Both the position numbers and the translations under genes were made by a program. A stretch of 64,000 bases of DNA from Pseudoscardovia suis. GTDB taxonomy: Bacteria > Actinomycetota > Actinomycetes > Actinomycetales > Bifidobacteriaceae. The notes beneath the pieces are model-generated. The model was not told where the DNA came from and made no database searches. It was given only the letters and a program-made list of their open reading frames with translations. How positions within the stretch are numbered: the first letter of the stretch is position 1; the number at the start of each line of letters is the position of its first letter. Of this stretch, positions 8,817-19,909 are shown one piece after another. Location: NCBI RefSeq assembly GCF_002797875.1, contig NZ_PGFC01000002.1, forward strand, positions 62,001 through 126,000, read 5' to 3'.

Positions 8817-10666
8817 CATTCCGCGAGCATATCCGGACGTGGGTGTCTCCGAGGAACATCCTTGCCTCCTTGTTGCCTGCGGTGGTGGCGGCAGGAGTAA
8901 TGGTGCTATGCGATGCTATCGATGGGAACGGATACTTTGCCTTCTCCCATACGGTCCTGCATGCGTTACTCCTGACCGGGGGAATGACATTGTTATTTCT
9001 CCTTCTTCTGGCGGTCGCTCCTTATGCGCGGCTTCCTCAGAAGGAGAAGCGAGGCGGAGATTCTCGGGATGCAGATAAGGCCAGATGGTATTCTCGACAT
9101 GCGGTATTGGTCGAGACCGGCATTATCTTTCTTTGCTGGCTTCCTTGGCTGATTGCGCTGTATCCCGCGAACTTTCTCGGCGATACATTGATATCCATCG
9201 GTTGGTTCACTGGAACAGTTGACGGGGCTGGTAATTTCCTCTCGGACCACAATCCGATTTTGACGGTTGCGCTTTTTGGCGGGCTCGCCGAATTAGGAAA
9301 ACTGCTTCATCATGTGGGGTTGGTTTTCTTTGTGTTCGTGCTTGTTCAGGCGGTTTGCACCTGTTATGCATTCGCCCGCGCTGTGCAGTATGTGTATGCC
9401 GAGTTCGGATTGAGAAAAGCTGCGAGAAATCTCGCGCTTGGCTTCTATGCGTTATGCCCGTTGTTCCCAGTATGGTGCACGTATCTTTCGAAGGATGCCC
9501 TTTTCTCGCCGCTGTTCGTGCTGTGGTGTGTTCATTTTGTAGAACTTGTGCGCACATCGGGGCGTTCGATGGCTTCTTCTCGAGAGGCGGTTGTTTTTTC
9601 GCTTCTCACTATTGCCGCCTGCTTGACGAAGAAGCTCGGGATTTATATCTTATTGCCCTCAATATTCATTGCGCTCATATGCTGTGCCATTTCCCGGGGT
9701 GGATCTGATGCCTTTGAAGGCAATGTTGCGCATGATGGTGGTGTTGCGTGCTCCGGCGCACATGGCGAAGGCAAGACCTCTGGCACGTCTCGTGTGCCAG
9801 TAATGAGGAATGTCATTATTTCTTTTGTGGCGTCGGCAGCGGTTTTGCTGGTGCTCGTTCCTCATGTCCTGCTTCCAATCCTTCATGTGCAGCCGACTGA
9901 ACGATATGAGACATATTCGGTGCAGTTGCAGCAGACGGCTCGGTATGTTGCCGATCACCCTGATGACATAACTGCCGAAGAATGGTCCGCTATCGACCGA
10001 TTGCTTGATGGTAGTGATTTGTCCACGCGATGGGTTTGGTACATCTCGGATCCCGTGAAGTATCGCATCAGTGAACCAACGGATGCTTATTCGGATTGGT
10101 TGAAGGCGTATCTTGCCGAAGGTCTGCGCCATCCATTGTCTTATGTGCAATCGTATGTTGCTCTCGAAAGCGGTTTTGGGAAGTCGGATTTGCAAATCGC
10201 TGTGCAGATGGACTCGAGTTTCATGTCTGCATATGACGCTTCAGACATTCCTGATGCGTATATGAGCACGGGGTGGAGTCTGAAGACAGGAGAGATGGCG
10301 GAACGGATCTATACGAAGCTGGCTTCGTTGCCAATCGTGGGGCTGGCCCATCGATGCGTCGTGTATACCTTAGTCATCCCGGGTTTTTATGTTGCGGCAT
10401 TGCTTGCTTCTCGAAGAAAGAAAGCGTGGATGTGGCTTATTGCCTTGCCGTTCGCGCTCACGGAATTGGGACTATGGGTGTCGCCTATTTCCATAACTGT
10501 TCTTGGCAGTCGGTACTTCTTGCCATTGCTGTATTGTGGTCCCTGGCTGTTTCTGTTATCAATGGCAATGTACGCATCGGGCTCGCCTGCTGACGGGGAA
10601 TCTTATGGTGATGATGCACCGTCGAAGTCAGCGTCACAAGCTTCTCTCAGCGCCGCTGAGGCCTAA
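8810..10666 (+). CDS. Polytopic membrane protein, DUF6020-like
   Basis: 618 residues with about twelve hydrophobic segments. The motif LYPANFLGDT (near residue 120), followed by DHNPILT, parallels FPGN...D...HP in the neighbouring 681-residue protein and in the truncated protein at the window start. A soluble extracytoplasmic loop lies at about 360-490. Its ATG overlaps the TAA of the upstream glycosyltransferase, which implies translational coupling and a shared role in polysaccharide assembly. The family has no established function that I know. A GT-C transferase or a polymerase/ligase is possible, because no separate Wzy-like polymerase is obvious nearby. The A+T-richer composition matches its neighbours rather than the rml genes. 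Confidence 0.8.
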   Translation: MVTFREHIRTWVSPRNILASLLPAVVAAGVMVLCDAIDGNGYFAFSHTVLHALLLTGGMTLLFLLLLAVAPYARLPQKEKRGGDSRDADKARWYSRHAVLVETGIIFLCWLPWLIALYPANFLGDTLISIGWFTGTVDGAGNFLSDHNPILTVALFGGLAELGKLLHHVGLVFFVFVLVQAVCTCYAFARAVQYVYAEFGLRKAARNLALGFYALCPLFPVWCTYLSKDALFSPLFVLWCVHFVELVRTSGRSMASSREAVVFSLLTIAACLTKKLGIYILLPSIFIALICCAISRGGSDAFEGNVAHDGGVACSGAHGEGKTSGTSRVPVMRNVIISFVASAAVLLVLVPHVLLPILHVQPTERYETYSVQLQQTARYVADHPDDITAEEWSAIDRLLDGSDLSTRWVWYISDPVKYRISEPTDAYSDWLKAYLAEGLRHPLSYVQSYVALESGFGKSDLQIAVQMDSSFMSAYDASDIPDAYMSTGWSLKTGEMAERIYTKLASLPIVGLAHRCVVYTLVIPGFYVAALLASRRKKAWMWLIALPFALTELGLWVSPISITVLGSRYFLPLLYCGPWLFLLSMAMYASGSPADGESYGDDAPSKSASQASLSAAEA

Positions 10667-10708
10667 TATGACGGATCACGATAGTTTGAGCAGTACAAAG
10701 GAAATCGG

Positions 10709-12754
10709 ATGGTAGACAGGACCTCAACTGAGGGAGATACCTCAGAACATTCGGCGGCGACGAAAATTTCGAAAAAATTGAAATATGGCTATTGGAGTCT
10801 TTCCGATATCATCCTGTGCCTTGTTTTATCTATCATCGTCGGGTCCGGCATGAGCCTCGGTGCGGAGTTTTACCACACATCCGGCTCTCCTGACTATTGG
10901 TCTCCGTCGATGTGGGGGATAGGCGCTGGCATTGCTGTCGTCGTCGCGTTGCTGTTCTTGGGGCTTGTGGCTTGCTGGAACCGGAGATGGTCAAGAAGCA
11001 GCCACAAGGGCACCGATTGCGATGCTCCGGATGCTTCTTATGCAGAAGGTGCATCAATGGGTGGCCGACGGGTGGCTGATCGTATCAAGCGCGTGAATCC
11101 GCACCTGGTCAGATTGGTGATGTGCCTTGGCGTGGTGCTGATTTGGCTGCCGGCAATCATCGTTTTCTTTCCGGGCAACTATTCTTCGGATGCTCCTTTG
11201 CAGCTTTCCGCGTACTACAACGGGCATGTGCTTGATGCACATTGGCCGTTGGCTCATACGCTTTTTCTTGTCGCGTGTTTCAACACCGGCTTTCATCTGT
11301 TTGGGAATTTGAGTGCAGGGGTTTTTCTGTATTGCCTTGCGCAATTACTGTTTCTCGCATTCGCATTATCATTCGCTGCTGATCGACTGATCCGTTGGAA
11401 CGTGCCTGTTGGGGTTGTGGTTGGTGCATTCGCCATCATTGTTTTTAATCCCGTGGTCCAGACCTATGCGATGACAACTGCAAAGGATTCGTTGTTCTCT
11501 GGTTTTCTGCTATTAACCGGCGTGCTTCTGGTTCAGGTACTTCGGGATACCAGCAACTTGCGGGACTGGAAATTTGTAGTTGAGTTTTGCCTAGCATGCC
11601 TCGGGATGTCTTTGCTCAGAAAGCAGGGACTGTATGTGCTGCTGATCGTATGCCTCATCGCTGTTTGCATGTCGTCGCTGCATAAGAAGAGGGTGCGGTT
11701 CGCCGCTATTGTAGCCGTGCCTGTCTGTGCTGCAGTGATCTTTCCTGTGGTGGTTGGATGGTGCTTCCCCGTGCAGCAAAGCCAGGTCCTTGATGAACTC
11801 TCATTAGCTCGACAGCAGATTGTCGCAACGTATATGTACGACAACAGTTCGCTGTCGGCCTCCGAGAAAGAAAGAATCTGGGAATACTTTGATAAGTCCT
11901 CGCTGGATGCAGGTCTCAACAGCGAATATCCGTGGGAGGGTATGCCAGGAGTCGGCAGATATTACAACTCCCAGACGGGGACTGGCTATTTGGAACCGTT
12001 GACCGATGTCGCGGGCATCGATATGAAGACGGATTATACGAAGCAGCATCTGGCTGGTTTCATTAGCTTGTATTGCGAGTTAGCGCTGCATCACCCATAC
12101 AGGTTCACCACGGCATTTCTGTGGGGGTCGATGGGCTATGTTTACCCGACGACGCTCGCCGACAATCGTTGGTCAGGCCTGGCTCCATGGAATGAGTTCG
12201 GAGTGCAGCTCGGAATCGCCTCTTCTGAAGCCCAGCCAGTCGACTATCACCAATCATGGAAACCCCAGAAATTATTGGCATGGTATTGCGATGCGGCGGA
12301 ATTTTTTGCCAAAGCTCCTGCATCAACCCCATGGGGGACTCCGTCGAGCAGATATCTTCCTTTCCTGAGGCTATTGGTGCCGTGGGTTTCGCCAGCCTTG
12401 CCGTTTTTCGCGTTAATCCTGTCGTTGTTGCTGATTGGCAGCCGGAGGAAATTCCTGCGTGGCGCCAGCCGGAAAATGGCTGATGGGACGGCTCATCGAG
12501 GTGATGAATTTGCCTTGGGGGCGGGTTCTGCAACCTTTGTTGCCATGACACTTGTATGGCTTTTGGCAATGCTGTACTGGCTCACGTTGTTTGTGTCTCC
12601 CGTCATGTGCGGCAGATACGCTTTGCCCCTGTTTCTCTTGATTCCTCTGTTACTCTGCGTGCCATGGATCTCATCGTTGGCGTATCGGCAGGCGGAACGC
12701 CAACGGGAGAATGTTGAAAGGACTGCAGTTGAAGGGACAGGTGCAAATGCTTGA
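10709..12754 (+). CDS. Polytopic membrane protein, DUF6020-like (paralogue)
   Basis: 681 residues. The N-terminus is hydrophilic (about 1-30). Helices follow, then the conserved block IVFFPGNYSSD (near 152) and AHWPLAHTLF, which mirror the FPGN/HP motif of its paralogues. About twelve membrane segments surround an extracytoplasmic region at roughly 370-560. It starts 42 bases after the previous gene, with a weak ribosome site, and its end overlaps the next ORF by eight bases (ATGCTTGA). Two adjacent, divergent members of one family suggest two distinct acceptors or linkages within one glycan pathway. Function is unknown. Confidence 0.8.
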   Translation: MVDRTSTEGDTSEHSAATKISKKLKYGYWSLSDIILCLVLSIIVGSGMSLGAEFYHTSGSPDYWSPSMWGIGAGIAVVVALLFLGLVACWNRRWSRSSHKGTDCDAPDASYAEGASMGGRRVADRIKRVNPHLVRLVMCLGVVLIWLPAIIVFFPGNYSSDAPLQLSAYYNGHVLDAHWPLAHTLFLVACFNTGFHLFGNLSAGVFLYCLAQLLFLAFALSFAADRLIRWNVPVGVVVGAFAIIVFNPVVQTYAMTTAKDSLFSGFLLLTGVLLVQVLRDTSNLRDWKFVVEFCLACLGMSLLRKQGLYVLLIVCLIAVCMSSLHKKRVRFAAIVAVPVCAAVIFPVVVGWCFPVQQSQVLDELSLARQQIVATYMYDNSSLSASEKERIWEYFDKSSLDAGLNSEYPWEGMPGVGRYYNSQTGTGYLEPLTDVAGIDMKTDYTKQHLAGFISLYCELALHHPYRFTTAFLWGSMGYVYPTTLADNRWSGLAPWNEFGVQLGIASSEAQPVDYHQSWKPQKLLAWYCDAAEFFAKAPASTPWGTPSSRYLPFLRLLVPWVSPALPFFALILSLLLIGSRRKFLRGASRKMADGTAHRGDEFALGAGSATFVAMTLVWLLAMLYWLTLFVSPVMCGRYALPLFLLIPLLLCVPWISSLAYRQAERQRENVERTAVEGTGANA

Positions 12755-13151
12755 TTCTTCCACCACGACACCAGATGGTGCAATTCATGCGTGCGATTCG
12801 GGCTGTGATGATGATGCGTTCTTTGAGAACGTGAGGCGTTGCAGTCAGAAAGGGCACGAGTACCGTTCGCAGCAAGAATTGGCTCGATTGAATGAAGCGG
12901 CAGCTGAGAGCAAACAGCTGCCCGGGGGAAGCAGCCCTCGGACGGCCGTTGCCGTTGTGAAGAGAGTTGGCGGTCATGTTCCGCTCTTGCGCAGGGCGGG
13001 TTCCGTAACAGGACGTGCATTGCGCATCGCGCGGTCTGGAAAATGGCATGGAATGGCGCTGCGGGATTTATTCGTTCGCTGTGCACGGATGTGTCGCCCC
13101 GTGTTGTTGGAGCGCTTGAAGCAGTACTATTTGTATGTGAAAAGACGGTGA
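12747..13151 (+). CDS. Small basic protein of unknown function, possible gene remnant
   Basis: A 134-residue ORF whose ATG overlaps the previous stop (ATGCTTGA). This coupled arrangement supports real translation. The protein is hydrophilic, acidic at the start and strongly basic towards the C-terminus (many Arg, Leu and Lys), with no membrane segment or known motif. The basic, helix-prone tail resembles the ends of the glycosyltransferase at 18325-19677 and the RgpF-like protein. It could therefore be a leftover C-terminus of a larger transferase, or a small membrane-surface partner. A longer reading from 12711 is possible but lacks a ribosome site. Confidence 0.5.
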   Translation: MLDSSTTTPDGAIHACDSGCDDDAFFENVRRCSQKGHEYRSQQELARLNEAAAESKQLPGGSSPRTAVAVVKRVGGHVPLLRRAGSVTGRALRIARSGKWHGMALRDLFVRCARMCRPVLLERLKQYYLYVKRR

Positions 13152-13262
13152 TCTGAAGTCGACGACCAGATTCTTGGGTGATTTCAGGTTGCCGTTCGTT
13201 GGCGTAGATTCGGTGTGATGCCGATACCCGTACATACGAACTGGGATAGTTGGAGAACACAC

Positions 13263-15884
13263 ATGAGAAAAAGTCGTCACTGCGCTGAAGACACTTCGCG
13301 TTCGTCCCGATTCCACGGCAGGCGTGGTCTTTATGCTGCCATGATGTCACTGGGCTGCATCGCTGCAGTGGTCGCCGCAACCTGTATGCCAATGGGTGCT
13401 GGGGATGGTGGCAACGCTCAACTCAGCCAATTGACGTTTGCGAGTAATCAGGCGGGTGATGTCGCGGCTTTGAACGCGATGTCTTCGAGCGCGCAGAAGC
13501 AGGAGCTTCCCGCCACAGTGGATTCTTCTCTTGCGGATTCTGATACGGTGGTTTCGCCAACGATGGCGGTGAAAGAGGATGGCACCGCCGTTGATGTTGC
13601 GACCGGCGATGAGATTACCAATCCCCAGCTGGTCGGCACAGTTGACGAGCAGCCTGATCCGCTGGCAAAAACCGATGGCGATACCTATGTGCCAGTTGAA
13701 GTCGGAGAAGTTCGTGCAGCCAATTCGCACAATGGGACCGATGGCGATACGGCTGTCAATGGTGACGGTGCTGCAATGGCAACCGTGGCAACGAGTGCTC
13801 TGGGGCTTCAAGATGATGGTTCCTTTGCGGCAACGGCAGTTGCGGAACGAGTCGGCAATTCATATGGCGCATATTGGGGCACTTACGATGGAGCCGCGGC
13901 AATGTTCAATTCCGATGGAACCGTCGCCATCCCTAATGCCTCCGCGGTCATTGACGTCTCCTCGTGGCAAGGGCGCATCGATTGGAACAAGGTGAAAGCA
14001 GCTGGTGTTGAGGGTGCAATCATCCGCATCGGATACGGTTGGGACAATCCGATGGATTCAACAGCGGCATATAACATTTCCCAGTGCGAACAGCTGGGGA
14101 TCCCCTTTGGCATCTATTTGTATTCCTATGCTTATTCATCTGAGCAAGGAACATATGAGGCGAACACCGTTATCAGGTATTTGCAGCAGCTGGGGATTTC
14201 TTCGGCACAAATGACCTTCCCGATTTATTACGATTTGGAAGCGTGGACGTGGACAGGACATTCGCATCCCACAGATGCGAATACCTATGGGCAGATTGTC
14301 CGTAATTTCTTCTCGACACTCGCTTCAGCGGGATATTCGAATACCTCGGTGTATTCGTATACCTCATATCTCGACACTGCGTTGAACAGCACATATCTGC
14401 ATCAACTCACGGGTTGGGTCGCTCAGTACTCATCGGAATTGCAATATTCCAACTGGTCATCGGCCCAACGCGGCTGGCAATATTCGGCCTCGGGAGCGAT
14501 TGCTGGAATCAGCGGGAACGTGGACTTGGATGCCATGTCGTTATCGCCGGGAACGGCAGTTCGTCTTGATGATGATAGCTATTATGTAAATTCTGCTGTT
14601 TCTGATGCGTATTCGTTGTCAATCGACGGCGAATCTACAAGGTCGGGGGCTCAGACTCGGTTGGGGCGGGGCACTGGAACATCTGCGCAGCAGTTTGCTT
14701 TCACGCGTCTGGACGACGGGTCCTACAGGATCACGGATGTGGAATCCGGGTTGTGCCTGGATGTGCCTGGAGCTGATGCCCGCTCGGGTGCTCGCGTGCA
14801 GCAGTATCAGTGGAATGGCACAAAGGCACAGCGCTGGTATGTGATCGACGCTGGTGATGGTGCGTATTATCTCCAGTCCGCTCTAGGCAACTGGGTCTTG
14901 GATTTGGCAGGGGGCAACGCGGCTGATGGGCAGGTCGTGCAATTGTATGCTCCCAATGCCACTGCTGCTCAGAAATGGAAGCTTGCGTCCGCCACTGTTT
15001 CCGTCCCGACATCGGGAGCGGTGCGGATTACTTCTGCGGTTGATTCCTCTCATGTGATGACTTTCACAGATGCACAGAAATCTCAAGGGGCGAAGCTCCG
15101 CATCGCGTCGTGGTATGGAGCGAATTCTCAGTTGTTCCAATTCGTGCGCGTCGGCAACGGTGTCTATGAGATCAAGAATCTGGGGTCGGGGAAGTTCCTC
15201 GACGTTCCGAGCAATAGCACTGCCGATGGAACGCGGATTCAGCAGTGGGATGGGAATGGCACACCGGCGCAGAAATGGTATGTGAGGAACGGTTCCAACG
15301 GGACTGTTGTCTTCTTCGGTGCGGGAAGCGGCAAGACTTTGGATCTGTCGGGGGCGTCCGTGGCGGATGGCAACTCCATCGATTTGTATTCTTCGAATGG
15401 CACGAATGCCCAGAGGTGGATACTGTCGCGTGGGAATACTCAAGTCTCAATTACGGCCGGCACATATTCCATCCGTGCATATGGCAATTCAACATATGCC
15501 TTTGATGTGGCGGGAGGATCACATGCAAATAGCGCGAATGTGCAGTTGTATGCATTGAACGGCACTGCTGCACAGAAATGGAACGTCCGAGTTGATTCGT
15601 CTGGCTTCCTTACCTTCGTCAATGCCGGATCTGGGAAAGCCCTCGATCTGAGCTCTGCGCGTGCGGTGAATGGCGCGAATGTCCAACAATATTTCGCAAA
15701 CGGAACCAATGCCCAGAAATGGCGGGTCATTGCCAAGAATGATGGGTCGTTCGTCCTGCAATCAGCGGTAAATGGATGGTACGTCATTGACCTATCCGGT
15801 GATTCTCTCACCAATGGCAGCAACATCCAGCTTTATTCATCCAACAATACGGATGCGCAGCGCTGGTATTTCGCTAAGCTATAA
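13263..15884 (+). CDS. Secreted GH25 muramidase with ricin-type (QxW) repeats
   Basis: 873 residues. A long signal peptide (basic n-region, hydrophobic core about residues 24-42) is followed by a low-complexity acidic spacer to about 205. The GH25 catalytic domain begins with VIDVSSWQG (about 227), whose Asp is characteristic, and contains the catalytic-type YYDLEAW (about 322). The C-terminal half carries about nine beta-trefoil units ending in QxW/F (AQRW, AQKW, SQLF), enough for roughly three ricin-like carbohydrate-binding domains. The predicted role is cleavage of peptidoglycan glycan strands while bound to surface polysaccharide. GGAG seven bases before ATG 13263 decides the start. Its place inside the polysaccharide locus suggests wall remodelling or self-ligand binding. 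Confidence 0.9.
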   Translation: MRKSRHCAEDTSRSSRFHGRRGLYAAMMSLGCIAAVVAATCMPMGAGDGGNAQLSQLTFASNQAGDVAALNAMSSSAQKQELPATVDSSLADSDTVVSPTMAVKEDGTAVDVATGDEITNPQLVGTVDEQPDPLAKTDGDTYVPVEVGEVRAANSHNGTDGDTAVNGDGAAMATVATSALGLQDDGSFAATAVAERVGNSYGAYWGTYDGAAAMFNSDGTVAIPNASAVIDVSSWQGRIDWNKVKAAGVEGAIIRIGYGWDNPMDSTAAYNISQCEQLGIPFGIYLYSYAYSSEQGTYEANTVIRYLQQLGISSAQMTFPIYYDLEAWTWTGHSHPTDANTYGQIVRNFFSTLASAGYSNTSVYSYTSYLDTALNSTYLHQLTGWVAQYSSELQYSNWSSAQRGWQYSASGAIAGISGNVDLDAMSLSPGTAVRLDDDSYYVNSAVSDAYSLSIDGESTRSGAQTRLGRGTGTSAQQFAFTRLDDGSYRITDVESGLCLDVPGADARSGARVQQYQWNGTKAQRWYVIDAGDGAYYLQSALGNWVLDLAGGNAADGQVVQLYAPNATAAQKWKLASATVSVPTSGAVRITSAVDSSHVMTFTDAQKSQGAKLRIASWYGANSQLFQFVRVGNGVYEIKNLGSGKFLDVPSNSTADGTRIQQWDGNGTPAQKWYVRNGSNGTVVFFGAGSGKTLDLSGASVADGNSIDLYSSNGTNAQRWILSRGNTQVSITAGTYSIRAYGNSTYAFDVAGGSHANSANVQLYALNGTAAQKWNVRVDSSGFLTFVNAGSGKALDLSSARAVNGANVQQYFANGTNAQKWRVIAKNDGSFVLQSAVNGWYVIDLSGDSLTNGSNIQLYSSNNTDAQRWYFAKL

Positions 15885-15926
15885 ATGCTGATAGAAGTCC
15901 GAAGATAAGAATCACATTTCGTGAGA

Positions 15927-15968
15927 CGTGTCGGGATTCATGCTCTTGTGAGCGCAAATCCCGACACG
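15927..15968. terminator. Strong stem-loop after the GH25 gene (no T-run)
   Basis: A perfect 12-bp inverted repeat, CGTGTCGGGATT against AATCCCGACACG, with an 18-base loop, lies 43 bases after the GH25 stop. No T-run follows, so it is either an atypical terminator or an mRNA 3'-stabilising hairpin. Confidence 0.55.
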
Positions 15969-16008
15969 ACGCGAGCGACTGAACAACTCTCCTAAGACGA
16001 GGAATTTG

Positions 16009-18167
<2,159 letters not shown>

Positions 18168-18172
18168 AACGT

Positions 18173-18217
18173 AACGAATTAATGCTGGGGTTTGATTCGC
18201 CCCAGCATTAATTCGTT
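18173..18217. terminator. 18-bp perfect stem-loop after rmlB
   Basis: AACGAATTAATGCTGGGG pairs with its exact complement across a nine-base loop. No T-run follows. As the boundary between rmlB and an AT-richer accessory gene it may end transcription or stabilise the rmlB mRNA. Confidence 0.6.
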
Positions 18218-18324
18218 GTCATTGCGGACGTTGCATGTGCGTTGCCATCAATTCATGTGCCTGGATCTTGCCGGGCAGCGATTGAAAGAAACGTGCGAAG
18301 CGGCTTCAGAAGCGGAGGTGCAGG

Positions 18325-19677
18325 GTGCCAAGATTCTCCTTTGTCGTGATTGCTTATAACGTTGAACGTTATATAGAAAAGTGTGTAGAGAGCATCAAGT
18401 CCCAGACGTTTTCCGATTTTGAAGTCATCATCGTTGATGACTGCAGTACGGATGCAACGGCATCCATTGTTGATAATGCAATTGCCGAGGATTCGCGTTT
18501 CTCTCTCGTGCGTCGGCGCGTCAATGCTGGAGCGCACATTGCGAGGAAAACAGGGGCTGGCAGAACACACGGAAGGTATCTGCTTTTCATCGACGGAGAC
18601 GATTGCGTCCGACCGGATTTGTGCGAACGTCTGGATACAGAGTTTCAACGCGATGATGTGGATATTCTCCGTTTCGGGCTTGAAGTGTCATCGACGGATG
18701 CGCCGTTGGACTTTCGCCGTGCACTTGAGGACTCCTTTAACTTGGATACAGGCTTGCGGCGTGGCCATGAGATATTGCAGTCCATTTTCTCCGAGACTTT
18801 TCCCCAGCGCGGGAATTGGAGCGTGGAAGATTGCTGCTTTGAAGGTGACTTTGCCAGAGAGTCCTTCGCAATGATGACAGAGCAATCATTAGGGCGGATG
18901 GAAGATGCCTATGAGTTTTTCGTTCTGGCCGACAGGGCTCGCAGCATGCGCGTTATCAATGATTATCGTGGTTTGCTGTACTCATATGGTGCGGGTGATT
19001 CCGGGAATGGCAACCAACCCCGCGAAAAGTTCGAGAAAGGGCAACGAGGCATTCATGATTCACTTCAGGCCCTGATGGACTATTCGGCTAGTCATGATGA
19101 TGAAATTCATCGAGAATGCTCTGCCTGGATGAGAAGGACTACATTAGGCATCGTTGGTCGCGATTGGTCGGGGCGAATGCCAATGGAGGACCAGATTCAC
19201 TCGTTTCCCGCTTTGCGTGACACATGGCAGCCTTCGGAAGTTGCTTATATCGTGTCTGAACCTTTGTATGCACGAGCAGTTTTTGTATGGCAAGCGGGTG
19301 GTTATCCGGATTACCAAGACCCGTTGGTTCAATGGGCACAGTTACTGATGTCTGTGCCTCGACAGGATGACAGAGATGAGCGCGTGACGGCAAAGGTCAG
19401 AATGTGCCGTGAACTATGTTCAGCGATTGAACATCGTGAGGATTCCCGGATGCAGGCAGGCTTTCTCGCGTGGGCGCGTATGCATGAGGCGGACAGGCAG
19501 AATGATTTGCGTGCACGCATTGAACGTGCGCGTGCAACGGAAGTTCAGGCTGTCGAGGAGTATGAAGCATCGAAGGCCGGTGTGGCACGCGCGATTGGTC
19601 ATCGAATGCTCCCTGCAGGGACGCGCCGTCGCGAAGTTGTCAGAGCTCTTGCCCGGCGGAGTCTGCATCGGTTGTGA
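18325..19677 (+). CDS. GT2-family glycosyltransferase
   Basis: 450 residues from a GTG start with GGAGG about seven bases upstream. The catalytic domain has FVVIAYNVERYI (about 6), VDDCSTD (about 39) and the metal-binding FIDGDDCVRP (about 91). The C-terminal half (about 220-450) is helical, ends in many Arg residues, and has no membrane segment; it may dock on the inner membrane. It would transfer one sugar during polysaccharide synthesis; donor and acceptor are unknown. The gene is AT-richer than rmlB before it and rmlCD after it, and strong hairpins or promoters flank it. It looks like a single-gene variable insert between conserved rhamnose genes. Confidence 0.87.
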   Translation: MPRFSFVVIAYNVERYIEKCVESIKSQTFSDFEVIIVDDCSTDATASIVDNAIAEDSRFSLVRRRVNAGAHIARKTGAGRTHGRYLLFIDGDDCVRPDLCERLDTEFQRDDVDILRFGLEVSSTDAPLDFRRALEDSFNLDTGLRRGHEILQSIFSETFPQRGNWSVEDCCFEGDFARESFAMMTEQSLGRMEDAYEFFVLADRARSMRVINDYRGLLYSYGAGDSGNGNQPREKFEKGQRGIHDSLQALMDYSASHDDEIHRECSAWMRRTTLGIVGRDWSGRMPMEDQIHSFPALRDTWQPSEVAYIVSEPLYARAVFVWQAGGYPDYQDPLVQWAQLLMSVPRQDDRDERVTAKVRMCRELCSAIEHREDSRMQAGFLAWARMHEADRQNDLRARIERARATEVQAVEEYEASKAGVARAIGHRMLPAGTRRREVVRALARRSLHRL

Positions 19678-19735
19678 TGGTCTAAGGAGGAGGGACGCCC
19701 CTCCCGCCCTTCGTTCATCCCTCCACTCATTGGGA

Positions 19736-19741
19736 TATAAT
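19736..19741 (+). promoter_or_regulatory. -10 box upstream of rmlCD
   Basis: A consensus TATAAT; a weak TTCATC lies 16 bases upstream. A small GC hairpin (GGAGGG/CCCTCC, 19689-19704) precedes it and could end the previous transcript. The intergenic stretch 19678-19909 shows no gene. Confidence 0.4.
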
Positions 19742-19909
19742 CAAGGCGGATTGTTTTGCACTCGCGTGCATTCCCGCTTGACAGTAATGCCGATGCCGGG
19801 AGCTGCGCGAGCGGTGCGATTGGGGCGCCCAGTGGATCCGCGCGGCACACACCGCCTGATTCACACGAGAATCCAGAGAACTCAAGAATCGTAAGGAACG
19901 AGAACGCAC

